Shown here piece after piece: positions 16,500 through 25,539 of a DNA stretch of 40,655 nucleotides (position 1 is the stretch's first letter; every line of letters begins with the position of its first letter). Source of the stretch: Prevotella sp. UBA6994 (GTDB lineage: Bacteria > Bacteroidota > Bacteroidia > Bacteroidales > Bacteroidaceae). The notes beneath the pieces are model-generated. The model was not told where the DNA came from and did no database searches. It saw nothing but the letters and a program-made list of their open reading frames with translations. A program made the position numbers and the translations under genes. The stretch is from contig DJXW01000040.1 in NCBI GenBank assembly GCA_002449845.1, forward strand, positions 1 to 40,655, written 5' to 3'.

Positions 16500-19328
16500 T
16501 CAATACCATCTTACCGCATTGCTGTAACCGCTACGCTTATCGTACTTCAAAGCATCGGTAAGCGTACTTGCATTGCATCGGAACGTGAAATCGTAACTGG
16601 TATATGGTGCCAAGACCACCCTACAGCTCATGCTAAAGCAATGTAAATCACGTTGCAAACTGGCTGATGTCATACAAATAGACTTGTTATCGAAATCATA
16701 ACCGCTATTAAAATGAATATCCCATCCGTCACTGATACGGATATTTCCACTTACGTTAAGCGTCTGCGAGAACTTATATGGATAACGCATCGTCTTGGTA
16801 TTAAACTTTCCACTGGTATTCTCACGCAAGGTGATACCATATCCGAACGTGATTGACCAAGGCATGGAAAAACGCATGTAACCATCCTCATCTGTCTCTG
16901 CCTTTCCTGATCTTTTCTTTGCTCCATGCTGCCCCTTAACCATCACGTCGTCAACATTGCTTTCCATATTGGTATCTACTCCCTCGTCGTCATTCTTGTT
17001 GTTCTCTTTCTCTTCGGTATCATCACCCTTACCAAAAATTTTTTTTATCTTTTCTGGTGTCAGAGTATATGAAATATTCTTGGTTATACCTTGGAAACGT
17101 CCGAAACGACCTCGGCTCCATTCGGTATGAGTACCAATATAGGGACGACCGTTTTCATCGAGATCGTATGCATAGGTGGCAAATATGGCTCTCATATTGA
17201 AAGTATAGTTTTTCCACCATTTCAATCGGATATTCATATCCAAATCACTCCACGGACGATCCCTGTCACTCAAATTATAAGACATATTGATTCCCAACTC
17301 ATCTATCAAGCTAATCTTCTTAACGCCTGTAGAATCCTTGTCACTATTGATTTTCATCTCTAAGTTGTTGCTCAAATCGAGAGAGATACGTCCCGTCCTA
17401 CCTGTACTGGGTCTTCCGAACAAACCATTTTCATACGGAGAATAGCGCACCAATGACACGTTGCCATCAGCATCTGTCTTTTGGTAGGTATCAAAATAGC
17501 CATAACGGTCGGCACCGAAGTCTGGCGTGTAGGTGAAACTAATCTTGGGTATGAAGACGTGGCGGATAGTTTGAACCTTTTTACCAAAAATCTTTGGGTT
17601 GGGAGTAAAGTAACCATACAACGTTGTGGAAGCTCCTAACGACAGGTTCCAATCGTACACATTGTAAAATCCATAAAGAGTATCTGCCACTTCCTTTTTA
17701 GCAACAGGATCCCACTTTTTATGAATCTTATTGGTGTACATACGGTCTGTGAAATTAAACGACGGATTGATTTTCAAGTAATTAAACAACGTAAAATTAG
17801 CAGTAACAGGAATCACGTGAGACATTCCGTTTCGCCAATCCTTAATCAGATTGGAACGCAACAGCTTTTTCTCATTGGTATTGATAGAATTAGAGAGACG
17901 ACCAGTATATTGGAAAGAGATCTTCTCGTACCATCGCTCACTGCCCACCATGTGTTTACGTCTGAATGGATAGATACGACTCAATGAGATGTTCATGTCT
18001 GGCAAAGTCATGGCAATACTTGAATCGCGCATATTTTGCAACAACGACGTTTCAAGAGATAACGACAAACCTATACTGGAAAAACTGGTGGACCAGTTTA
18101 CATTTGACGTTCGCGTACTCTGTGTCATCAATTGCGGATTATACATACTCGTCAAGTTATTACGCTCATAATTCTCGGAAGAAAAATTCACACTTGCTGT
18201 CAACGTACTGAATGGATTGGCTTTTGAGTCTTGACGATGGCTCCACAATAACTTGAAACTCTCCCAACGGGATTGGTCTATTCCTTCGTCACCTGTCTTG
18301 GTATCTTGATAGCTGATATAGAAGCTACCACTGTATTTATATCTTTTATGGTAATTGCTGGCGGCTGAAAGTCCCCATGAACCTTTGGTGAAAATCTCAC
18401 CAAGCAACTTCAAGTCCCACTTATCGTTGATGGCAAAATAATAACCTCCATCACGTAAATAGAATCCTCGATCGCTCTCATCTCCATACGTGGGCATGAT
18501 AAAACCACTACTGTAACTCTTGGTAAAGGGGAAGAAACCATACGGGATGGCTAAAGGCAAAGGCACGTCTGCCACAACCAAATATGCAGGACCAAACACC
18601 ACGTCTTTTCCTGGTCGCACCTTTGCTCTCGACAGGGCAATATAAAAATCGGGATGTTCCTCATCGCACGTCGTATAGGTACCATGCTGCAAGAACACCT
18701 CTCCCTTATCGTTTCTCTTGGCTAACTCACTCGTAAGAAAACCCTCTTCTTGCTGGGTATAAACATTAGAAATCAAACCCTTTTTGGTCTTGAAGTTGAA
18801 AGAAATCGTATCATTCTCATACGTATCGTTTCCCATCTGAAACACTGGAGTTCCAGAAAGTCCCTTTGGTGCAAGCGTATCTGCCACACCAGTAGCGTGA
18901 ACCAAACTGCTGTCGAGAGTCATAAATACCTTTTCGCTCTTCAAGTCCATGTTTTGGTATTTCACGTTTGTAGAACCGTAAAGGTAAGCCGTATTCGAAC
19001 CAGCAATATATACGATGGAGTCTGAAGCAGTATATTCAACAGGAGATTCAAGTCCGTTTTTCTTTTGTCTGTACATCGAGTCTCTCATGATGGAATCATC
19101 AACGGCCTTGTTGTGATGATAAATGGCCAATTGCAGGGAATCCATCTTCGTAGTATCCACTTCTACATGTCCAATAACGGAAGAATCTACGGGAACGCTA
19201 TCATTCACAATGCTTGCTTCCATCCCTTTTCCCATCACCTTCTTCTTGGGAAACATTGGCACAGAAGCATTCGCCATTACGAAAATAACGGCAAACAACA
19301 ATAACATTATGAATGTTTTTCTTTTCAT
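16500..19328 (-). CDS. lptD: LptD-like LPS-assembly outer-membrane protein (OstA family)
   Basis: LptD is the outer-membrane barrel that inserts lipopolysaccharide into the outer leaflet, fed by periplasmic LptA. The 942-residue product has a signal peptide (MLLLFAVIFVMANA). A jellyroll LptA/OstA-like N-terminal region follows at about 95-300 (YTASDSIVYIAGSNTAYLYG, KVFMTLDSSLVHATGVAD), then the characteristic block VVADVPLPLAIPYGFFPF and a C-terminal barrel. An acidic, low-complexity linker (about 765-820, rich in D/E/N/K) interrupts the late barrel and is probably an exposed loop. Length fits Bacteroidetes LptD. It has its own -7 element (19344-19337) and follows the RiPP locus on the same strand; functional linkage to it is not shown. 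Confidence 0.82.
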   Translation of the reverse strand: MKRKTFIMLLLFAVIFVMANASVPMFPKKKVMGKGMEASIVNDSVPVDSSVIGHVEVDTTKMDSLQLAIYHHNKAVDDSIMRDSMYRQKKNGLESPVEYTASDSIVYIAGSNTAYLYGSTNVKYQNMDLKSEKVFMTLDSSLVHATGVADTLAPKGLSGTPVFQMGNDTYENDTISFNFKTKKGLISNVYTQQEEGFLTSELAKRNDKGEVFLQHGTYTTCDEEHPDFYIALSRAKVRPGKDVVFGPAYLVVADVPLPLAIPYGFFPFTKSYSSGFIMPTYGDESDRGFYLRDGGYYFAINDKWDLKLLGEIFTKGSWGLSAASNYHKRYKYSGSFYISYQDTKTGDEGIDQSRWESFKLLWSHRQDSKANPFSTLTASVNFSSENYERNNLTSMYNPQLMTQSTRTSNVNWSTSFSSIGLSLSLETSLLQNMRDSSIAMTLPDMNISLSRIYPFRRKHMVGSERWYEKISFQYTGRLSNSINTNEKKLLRSNLIKDWRNGMSHVIPVTANFTLFNYLKINPSFNFTDRMYTNKIHKKWDPVAKKEVADTLYGFYNVYDWNLSLGASTTLYGYFTPNPKIFGKKVQTIRHVFIPKISFTYTPDFGADRYGYFDTYQKTDADGNVSLVRYSPYENGLFGRPSTGRTGRISLDLSNNLEMKINSDKDSTGVKKISLIDELGINMSYNLSDRDRPWSDLDMNIRLKWWKNYTFNMRAIFATYAYDLDENGRPYIGTHTEWSRGRFGRFQGITKNISYTLTPEKIKKIFGKGDDTEEKENNKNDDEGVDTNMESNVDDVMVKGQHGAKKRSGKAETDEDGYMRFSMPWSITFGYGITLRENTSGKFNTKTMRYPYKFSQTLNVSGNIRISDGWDIHFNSGYDFDNKSICMTSASLQRDLHCFSMSCRVVLAPYTSYDFTFRCNASTLTDALKYDKRSGYSNAVRWY

Positions 19329-19336
19329 TCAATCGG

Positions 19337-19344
19337 CAAAATTA
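19337..19344 (-). promoter_or_regulatory. -7 promoter element of lptD
   Basis: On the - strand this reads TAATTTTG, matching TAnnTTTG, 8 bp before the lptD ATG. This implies a very short leader and transcription independent of the upstream RiPP genes. No good -33 TTTG was seen. Confidence 0.5.
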
Positions 19345-19400
19345 CACAAAAAATAGCATATTACACCGATAAATAGATTATTTAACTGAAAGAAATGCCA

Positions 19401-19667
19401 TTACTCTCCAATAATGCCCTTATTTTTGAGCATCTCGATAAAGTCATGGACTTCTTGTGTGGCTAATTCAAATGAAACGGCAAACTCCTCGGACAAGTGT
19501 TTTGAGATGATTTCCTCATCATTGCCTTCGTTGATTTGATTAATGATAAACGCACCCGTCTCATTCATCTTATAGGCATGTACCACTTGTTGGGTTTTCT
19601 TATCCTTGACAACGGCTACCACCGTTTCTCCGAGTTCTTGTAAATCTATCTGACAATTAAGTTTCAT
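19401..19667 (-). CDS. PqqD-like peptide chaperone (RiPP recognition element)
   Basis: The 88-residue product fits the PqqD/RRE fold: a short beta-strand start (MKLNCQIDLQELGETVVAVV), YKMNETGAFIINQIN (the PqqD-like LN-x-T/x-G-x-I-x-x-x-I element), then helices (EEIISKHLSEEFAVSFELATQEVHDFIEMLKNKGII). PqqD proteins bind the leader of a precursor peptide and present it to the radical SAM enzyme. An upstream in-frame ATG at 19712 would overlap the maturase gene and add a non-family N-terminus, so I prefer 19667, which leaves a 16-bp gap to the maturase stop. It is the third and last gene of the precursor-maturase-PqqD set. Confidence 0.82.
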   Translation of the reverse strand: MKLNCQIDLQELGETVVAVVKDKKTQQVVHAYKMNETGAFIINQINEGNDEEIISKHLSEEFAVSFELATQEVHDFIEMLKNKGIIGE

Positions 19668-19683
19668 TTCTACAAAAATAATA

Positions 19684-21024
19684 TCATTGTTGTTTTGCCT
19701 TATACAATTCATACTGATAAAGCATCGACCGTTTGATGTCTATAACATGTTCTTTCCTATTGGCATCAGTACATTCCATGTTGTTGGCACACATGGTAAG
19801 ACGTATGCAATCGGGATAATACGGACAGGTAGCACAATGCTCTGATTCGGGCAATTGCTCTAAATAACTATCATAAACCGCCTGATCGATTTCGTCAGAA
19901 TCAATGTGTCCATAAAGATGCTCATCCGTTTGCTGCTCGCATCTACCCAACTTTCCATCTGGCGTTATCAACACATCATGTACGCTGTCTGCCATACATT
20001 TATGTAAGATCAACTTATCAGAAATGGTACTTGGACGGATAAATCCCAATTCTTCTAAACGGTCGTATAACATCACACGCCTTTTCAACAATTGCATTTG
20101 GGAATCTTCTGTCTTCTCAAACATAGAAGTCTTTCCCTCATGGTAATCATAAAGTGCATGAGTATATACCCTAAGTCCTTTGACTCGCTGAAAGCGGTTA
20201 CCCAGTTCTTCTACCAATTGCTCAGCATCGTCCATATTCCTCAAGGTGACATTGATACGAATATCAACGCGAATACCTGAACGAAGAAGACATTCAATGT
20301 TACCAAGCACACGTTCGTAAGCATTTACACCTTTATAAATATAAGCCTTGCTTCGATTATACACATTCTTAGTACCATCCAACGTAATCTGGACAGACTT
20401 CAAATGCCATTTTACGGGAGCTTCTGCAGCAAGCTCTTGGGTAAACAAGTAACCATTACTTACCATGGAAGACTCAAAATCCACGCCTTCCTGAGACAGT
20501 CTTTTACAGATGATGTCTATTGGAAGGAGATTAAACAGCGGTTCTCCACCAAACCAATTGAGCTTGATTTTCTTGTCGGAAGGACAATTCCTAACAATAA
20601 AATCTGCCACCCTATTAGCCACCTCTTCCGTCATAGACAGTCGTGTGCGTCCTTTCTGATAACAATAATAACAACGTGCATTGCAATAAGAAGTGGTAAG
20701 AATAGTGAATCTGTTGATGTGATGTTCAGAGGAAGTTGCAAACATCCTTGCTACCGTTTTCAATTGATGGCATAACTTACGGTCATCATGCGAAATCGGC
20801 ACCAAGAACATTCTTGCAACCAACTCATCCAAATCAGTAAGATGCGTAGCCTCTTCATTGTCCAAGTGAATTAAGCTTCGCGTTAGTACATTATAAAGCA
20901 ACAACCCGTCAGCAACGGGCTGTTGTATAATATAATTCAACAAGCGGTATTGTTCACCAGCCTGCCTTTTAGGTTTACTCAAAAATTTATCAGCAATCGT
21001 AATCGTTGGACAGACGATTCGCAT
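19684..21024 (-). CDS. radical SAM/SPASM peptide maturase
   Basis: The 446-residue product carries the radical SAM CX3CX2C cluster motif at Cys114, Cys118 and Cys121 (SYCNARCYYCYQ), followed by NWFGGEPLF, the SAM-binding GGE motif. The C-terminal SPASM region binds auxiliary Fe-S clusters: GRCEQQ, then CATCPYYPDC (CX2CX5C), LTMCANN and MECTD. The first ~100 residues form a separate N-terminal domain with no cysteine cluster. SPASM enzymes of this build install thioether, C-C or C-O crosslinks in ribosomal peptides; which one applies here cannot be told. It lies 43 bp downstream of a 61-residue peptide gene and just upstream of a PqqD gene, the standard arrangement of a RiPP locus. Its substrate is very likely that peptide. 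Confidence 0.88.
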   Translation of the reverse strand: MRIVCPTITIADKFLSKPKRQAGEQYRLLNYIIQQPVADGLLLYNVLTRSLIHLDNEEATHLTDLDELVARMFLVPISHDDRKLCHQLKTVARMFATSSEHHINRFTILTTSYCNARCYYCYQKGRTRLSMTEEVANRVADFIVRNCPSDKKIKLNWFGGEPLFNLLPIDIICKRLSQEGVDFESSMVSNGYLFTQELAAEAPVKWHLKSVQITLDGTKNVYNRSKAYIYKGVNAYERVLGNIECLLRSGIRVDIRINVTLRNMDDAEQLVEELGNRFQRVKGLRVYTHALYDYHEGKTSMFEKTEDSQMQLLKRRVMLYDRLEELGFIRPSTISDKLILHKCMADSVHDVLITPDGKLGRCEQQTDEHLYGHIDSDEIDQAVYDSYLEQLPESEHCATCPYYPDCIRLTMCANNMECTDANRKEHVIDIKRSMLYQYELYKAKQQ

Positions 21025-21067
21025 AGTCTTGTGAGTTCCTATGATGGTTTCCTTTTACCGGAACCAA

Positions 21068-21253
21068 TTAGTCCTCCCAAATGTTAGAGCCACCTGACTT
21101 GCCCTTGAAGATGTTGCTGTCATCATCCTCTGGGATACCTGGGTCATCGCTGATATGATGCTCACCAGGACAAAGGCTGTTTGCTGCACAGAATGCAAAA
21201 GCACTCAATTCAACCTCTTCCATCATTGGCTTGGTATAAACTTTCTGTTTCAT
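21068..21253 (-). CDS. putative RiPP precursor peptide
   Basis: A 61-residue acidic peptide encoded first in the operon. The N-terminal ~20 residues (MKQKVYTKPMMEEVELSAFA) look like a leader. The likely core follows, with Cys22 and Cys28 (CAANSLC), a PGEHH segment, an Asp-rich stretch (SDDPGIPEDDDSN) and a C-terminal GKSGGSNIWED. A recognisable AGGAG lies 9 bp before the ATG, and a TTTG-N20-TACTTTTG promoter sits 59 bp upstream (minus-strand 21343-21312). Its place beside an rSAM/SPASM gene and a PqqD gene is the main reason for calling it a precursor. The leader/core boundary and the modification are unknown. No dedicated exporter or protease is adjacent. Confidence 0.72.
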   Translation of the reverse strand: MKQKVYTKPMMEEVELSAFAFCAANSLCPGEHHISDDPGIPEDDDSNIFKGKSGGSNIWED

Positions 21254-21311
21254 TTCTTTACTCTCCTATTATTTGAGTTTAACTATTATTATTTCAATTC
21301 CAAATTTGATG

Positions 21312-21343
21312 CAAAAGTACAATATTTTTATATTCCAAACAAA
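21312..21343 (-). promoter_or_regulatory. promoter of the RiPP operon
   Basis: On the - strand, TTTG (21343-21340) is followed after 20 bp by TACTTTTG (21319-21312), a near-perfect Bacteroidetes promoter. It is the only promoter visible upstream of the precursor, maturase and PqqD genes. Confidence 0.7.
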
Positions 21344-21404
21344 TAATATCAATATCTTATTCCTCTATTAAACATTTTTTAAGAATTCCAAATTGATAAA
21401 ATAG

Positions 21405-23570
21405 TTACTTCACCGTCACTTTCTTTACCGTTCCATCGTCCTTTTTAATGATGTTTACACCAGGACGGAGGTTGGGAGTAGGTCTGCCGTCAAGCAGATA
21501 GATGTTGGAGACTTTGGAATTGGCATTTGGTGTACTGATACTTAATGCGGTTTCCGAGTCCATGATGCTTTGGAAAAGATTCCAGCCCTCGGTGGCTTGA
21601 TATTGAGCCAACCTTTCCTCTGGTACGATGAGCGTAGCGTTCTCATACACGGCTGCATCGAAGACATGGGGATTGAGTACCCATAATTCGTCTTGGTCAA
21701 CCAAGGAAACGACTGTCTTGATATTGACGCAATCCACAAAAGCACTATCACTCAACTCATGCACATTCTTGCCAATGGTGACTTTCTCCAATGACAAGCA
21801 ATCCTTGAATAAATCCTTGCCAACCTTTCCGCCAAGCGTATCTGCAAAGTTGATGCTGATTTCTGTCAAGTCGGTGTGACCGGCAAAAGCGCCGTCAGCA
21901 ATACCAACTACACGATAGCCACTGATAGAATCTGGAATGACAATCTCTCCGCTTTCATCAATACCCATGTCATTGATTTCGCAAGTACCATTTTCAGCAT
22001 CGTTGATGGTGAACGTTACCGTCTTTCCATCTTCGGCAGCAACGGTGAAGCTGTCACCAGCCATTGGTATCTGGCGAACGGTAACATAATCGGTACAGGC
22101 ACCATAATTACTTCTGATACGGAAGGAAGTCTGACGACCCTCTGGGTTAGGCTCGTTGAAGGGTTCCACCTCAAAGGTCATGCGAGTGGTCTTGTCCTCT
22201 GTATCTTCAATCTTCTTGACCGTCAGCCATGTTGCTGACTCATCTTCCATTTCCACGAAATATGCGCCTTCAGTATCTTCACCCACGTAGTAAGGTCGAG
22301 AAGAACGGAAAATCAAGGCAGAATCTTCAACCAGTTCCTCACCTTGTTTATAAGAGACAGAAACCATGCCGCCACGTGCAGGTGCTTGCATGGACACGAG
22401 AGAAGTGTCTATCTGTGCCACATCAAACATACCCATCAAATAGATCACAGCTTCCCAATAACTTACATTCTTACCATCGTGGTAAGACCATGAGGTTTGC
22501 TGGAGCTTTCCATCCTTATCATAGCCCTCCGTGCGAGTGATAAAATCTTCGGTTTCCTGTTCGTACAGTTCGGGCAAAGTTACCCAAAAGCCCATTTGTT
22601 CACACTCTTCCAAACCTTCCACTACGATAAAGAACTCATCATCCAAGATAACAGGACCCTCATCGAATGAAAAGACAGGACTGGCGTATGTGACATTATC
22701 CTTGGGATCTTCTATCCAACTTGTCACATCGATATCAGCCTTTGTGATACGACCTTTGGCAACGGTATTGCCATAGGTGGTTTTGTCGATACGCACCGTA
22801 ACCTCCTTGCCTTCAGGAATCATACTCTTTGCAATCTGGTAAGACGAGAAAGGTATTCTCAAAGACACAAGACAGAAAGGAGCCGCTGGTTTCTGGTAAT
22901 GTTGTACCAAGGTATGATACAAGAAATCCTCCTTCACACCGTCACCATCTAAGTCACGACTGCCCTTGAAAGGGAATCCAGGGAAATCAGCCCATCCCAC
23001 GTATGAGCCTCCGATAACATAATCGGTCTTGGTGAGATTATCCACTATGTCTTTCGTGGCTACATTGCCATCGATGAAAACTTTGCCAGATGCCACTCTA
23101 CCAATGGCGAACGTATCTTTACCTACAGAAATCTGAGGAATAGGGAAATAAGCCGTCTCACGCTGAGCGGGATAGCTGACTGTATATGTGGAAGTGCCTT
23201 GACTGACGGTTTCACCATTTACCGACCAAGAAGACGTTGCCGCATTGGTACACTTATTGGTGAAAGTCAAATCTGTGAATGGAGGAACCACCAGACTTGC
23301 CGTAGGATTTCCGTTCTTGTAATACGTGCCCTCTGGCTTAGCATACCAAACGCCCTTGCTGAAAGCAGAAGCCTTCCTTTGAGTGCTTCTCATGCCCTTT
23401 TGAGTGGGTACTACTTCACCTGTAAACTTTTTCAATTGGTTGTTGTATATGCCGTTTCCGTTGAGAGTAGCGGAAACAGCCAACCTGTCGCCATTATTGT
23501 TAGATAAACCAACTGTTGACCAAGAAAACAAAGCCAACACCAAAAGACTATGTTTAAATATCTGATACAT
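21405..23570 (-). CDS. secreted BACON-like/LRR (BspA-type) surface protein
   Basis: The 721-residue product has a signal peptide (to about residue 22). A long beta-rich N-terminal part includes WSVNGETVSQGTSTYTVSY. A BACON-like Ig domain follows at about 390-510, ending in the typical YGACTDYVTVRQIPM. BspA-type LRR_5 repeats run at about 525-680 (IADGAFAGHTDLTEISI, DLFKDCLSLEKVTIGKNV, SAFVDCVNIKTVVSL). The C-terminus (IYLLDGRPTPNLRPGVNII, then KKVTVK) resembles the short tail shared with other secreted proteins here. BACON and BspA-LRR domains commonly bind glycans, mucins or host proteins (family knowledge). It has its own promoter and is separated from the RiPP operon by 151 bp. The ligand is unknown. 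Confidence 0.8.
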   Translation of the reverse strand: MYQIFKHSLLVLALFSWSTVGLSNNNGDRLAVSATLNGNGIYNNQLKKFTGEVVPTQKGMRSTQRKASAFSKGVWYAKPEGTYYKNGNPTASLVVPPFTDLTFTNKCTNAATSSWSVNGETVSQGTSTYTVSYPAQRETAYFPIPQISVGKDTFAIGRVASGKVFIDGNVATKDIVDNLTKTDYVIGGSYVGWADFPGFPFKGSRDLDGDGVKEDFLYHTLVQHYQKPAAPFCLVSLRIPFSSYQIAKSMIPEGKEVTVRIDKTTYGNTVAKGRITKADIDVTSWIEDPKDNVTYASPVFSFDEGPVILDDEFFIVVEGLEECEQMGFWVTLPELYEQETEDFITRTEGYDKDGKLQQTSWSYHDGKNVSYWEAVIYLMGMFDVAQIDTSLVSMQAPARGGMVSVSYKQGEELVEDSALIFRSSRPYYVGEDTEGAYFVEMEDESATWLTVKKIEDTEDKTTRMTFEVEPFNEPNPEGRQTSFRIRSNYGACTDYVTVRQIPMAGDSFTVAAEDGKTVTFTINDAENGTCEINDMGIDESGEIVIPDSISGYRVVGIADGAFAGHTDLTEISINFADTLGGKVGKDLFKDCLSLEKVTIGKNVHELSDSAFVDCVNIKTVVSLVDQDELWVLNPHVFDAAVYENATLIVPEERLAQYQATEGWNLFQSIMDSETALSISTPNANSKVSNIYLLDGRPTPNLRPGVNIIKKDDGTVKKVTVK

Positions 23571-23607
23571 ATTGTTTAAAGTTACTAAATACCATGTTTA
23601 TCGGCTG

Positions 23608-23639
23608 CAAATGTATGCAAAATATATGAGACAACCAAA
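23608..23639 (-). promoter_or_regulatory. promoter of the BACON/LRR surface protein gene
   Basis: On the - strand, TTTG (23639-23636) is followed after 20 bp by TACATTTG (23615-23608). This is a consensus Bacteroidetes promoter, ~37 bp before the ATG at 23570. Confidence 0.7.
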
Positions 23640-23656
23640 AAAAGCCAACAATTTGT

Positions 23657-23953
23657 TTATGATATGCTATCTGCAAGCTTTTGCATCCGCTCTGCCAAAT
23701 GGCGGCAATCATCAAGTACATTCCAAATACCATCTTCCGAAAGCACGCCACACTTCAAATCCGAAGGCAAATGTCCAGCCTCATCATCTGCAAAATCTTG
23801 TTTCCACAAATCGCTTCCATAGTAATCTTTGAGTGATTGAAGCAATGGTGCGACAGTCTCACATTTGTCTATGGCAGCAGAGAGTTCGGTCACAGACTGC
23901 TTAACCTGCTCCAAACCCTCCTCCATCTGTTTGATTCTTTCTATTTGTTTCAT
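23657..23953 (-). CDS. DUF4298 family protein
   Basis: A ~98-residue cytoplasmic protein matching DUF4298: a coiled-coil N-terminus (KQIERIKQMEEGLEQVKQSV) followed by LKDYYGSDLWKQDFADDEAG and GVLSEDGIWNVLDDC. The function of the family is unknown. The upstream phosphatase stop overlaps an earlier ATG (23962). However, AAGGAG lies 9 bp before the ATG at 23953 and directly abuts the earlier ones, so 23953 is the best start. It is translationally coupled to the phosphatase gene. There is no signal peptide, although its partner is secreted, so the pairing may be transcriptional rather than functional. Confidence 0.8.
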   Translation of the reverse strand: MKQIERIKQMEEGLEQVKQSVTELSAAIDKCETVAPLLQSLKDYYGSDLWKQDFADDEAGHLPSDLKCGVLSEDGIWNVLDDCRHLAERMQKLADSIS

Positions 23954-23958
23954 TGCCA

Positions 23959-25362
23959 TCATCTCCTTAACACTTTCCTATTGCCATCTACCACAACGCC
24001 GTATGAGGATTCTGATGCCTTTATGCCATTGAGAGTGTAAGCACGATTCTCTGCATTGGGAATAGTCAGGGAGGCAGAAGGAATGGCCGTAGGTATATCC
24101 TCAATGGCTTCGTATTCTGCCATTGCCTCGGCAAAACGAGCATCAAGGTCTGACAGACGATAGAGCCCGTCGGCATTGGCAGACAAGCCCTCTACGATGA
24201 CGGGCATTACCATTGGCGGAACGTCTAAAGAGAGAAGCGTGCGTCCTTGCAACTGGCTCACCTTAGCATATACCAGGTTAATGGCAACATAATCATCCTT
24301 ACCGTCGTTCCATTTCTCAAAGACCAGTTTTGAGCCAATGGGCGTATGCCACTCAAAGGCGTTTTCCGTTTCAGGAAAATGGAAGCGAAGGGCAGCACCG
24401 ATGCTTGCCAGATTAGAATCGTGACCACAAAGGAACATAAACTTACGGTCTGTGCGGTTCAGTTCCTCACGAATGCGGTTCACCAATGGATAAGCAAGAT
24501 TGACAGAAGCAGCATGGCTGGTGAAAAGCAAACCATCGTAAACCTCCTTGACGCTGCAGATAGCACGCCATTGTTCAGCAGAGAGTTCGTGACCAAATGC
24601 CGTCATACTCTCCGTCTCATAACATTGCAGAACCAGAGCATCGGCAACGCTGTTTGCCAGTGTATAGCCACCTGTCATACGTGGCTCGTCACCCTTTTCT
24701 ATCTTAAACTGAGTATCTCCAAACCAGAAATGCAATGAATCGCCAGACTGAGCGGCTGGCGAATGTTCCATATCTATCACCTCCTCGATGAGAGACAGCG
24801 CAGGTTGTACACTCTGCATCCATGCTTGCGGACCGCCATGAATGGTCTTCATTTCGTCAAGAACCTGCTGGCGATAGGTATCGTTCATCTTCGTGAACTG
24901 TGGGGTGAACACAGGATCCATCTTGTCCTCATCATACTTGTGGGTAATCTCTACGTTGGCAAAAGGTAAGAATCCAGCCGAGAAATACTTAGCCGTGGCA
25001 AAGGTTCGCTGTCGGGAGTTGGCATAGAACAACACTTCATCACCGTTAGGTCGGTAATTGTCTGGCAACAACCCTTCATTCACTATCCACTTACGGAAAA
25101 ACTGTCCCATCTCTGTCTCTAAGACGCCACCGCGCAACGACAGTTGGCTGCTGGGTGAAGTCCATTTGAACCACTCGTGGGGAGAAACCCTCTTATAAGC
25201 AGCCCCGCCCGACGACAACGGTGATCGGATATTGTGGCGGCTCATCACCACCACTTCTTTCAGATCATATCTTGTGCGGAAATCATCCGTGCGTTGGATT
25301 TGCGCCCATACGCTCATGGCAGTCGACATGATTGCCATGACTAAAAGAGTCTTCTTAATCAT
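23959..25362 (-). CDS. secreted histidine-type acid phosphatase
   Basis: The ~467-residue product has a signal peptide (MIKKTLLVMAIMSTAMSVWA, cleaved before Q), supporting ATG 25362 over the ATG 11 codons upstream. The branch-2 histidine phosphatase motif appears as VVMSRHNIRSPLS, where the usual RHG glycine is Asn, and the proton-donor HD motif appears as LCGHDSNLASIGAAL. The family hydrolyses phosphomonoesters, including phytate, glucose phosphates and phosphotyrosine; the substrate here is unknown. The last ~20 residues (AYTLNGIKASES, then GNRKVLRR) resemble the C-terminal tail of the LRR and CotH proteins in this window. A CAAAGATA at 25409-25416 reads TATCTTTG on the - strand. It overlaps the DUF4298 gene region by a few bases at its 3' end. 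Confidence 0.85.
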   Translation of the reverse strand: MIKKTLLVMAIMSTAMSVWAQIQRTDDFRTRYDLKEVVVMSRHNIRSPLSSGGAAYKRVSPHEWFKWTSPSSQLSLRGGVLETEMGQFFRKWIVNEGLLPDNYRPNGDEVLFYANSRQRTFATAKYFSAGFLPFANVEITHKYDEDKMDPVFTPQFTKMNDTYRQQVLDEMKTIHGGPQAWMQSVQPALSLIEEVIDMEHSPAAQSGDSLHFWFGDTQFKIEKGDEPRMTGGYTLANSVADALVLQCYETESMTAFGHELSAEQWRAICSVKEVYDGLLFTSHAASVNLAYPLVNRIREELNRTDRKFMFLCGHDSNLASIGAALRFHFPETENAFEWHTPIGSKLVFEKWNDGKDDYVAINLVYAKVSQLQGRTLLSLDVPPMVMPVIVEGLSANADGLYRLSDLDARFAEAMAEYEAIEDIPTAIPSASLTIPNAENRAYTLNGIKASESSYGVVVDGNRKVLRR

Positions 25363-25539
25363 ATTCTTCTTAATTTTCAGATACACATTAAACAATTAAT
25401 ATTTGATGCAAAGATATAAAATAATTTGAAATATCATCGTTCCAACTGGATAATTCATGTTGAACAGCTATATAATCTTTGCTTTTTATCATTTGTCTCT
25501 GTCTAACACGTCGCAGAATAAGTTTCATTGATTCCCATT

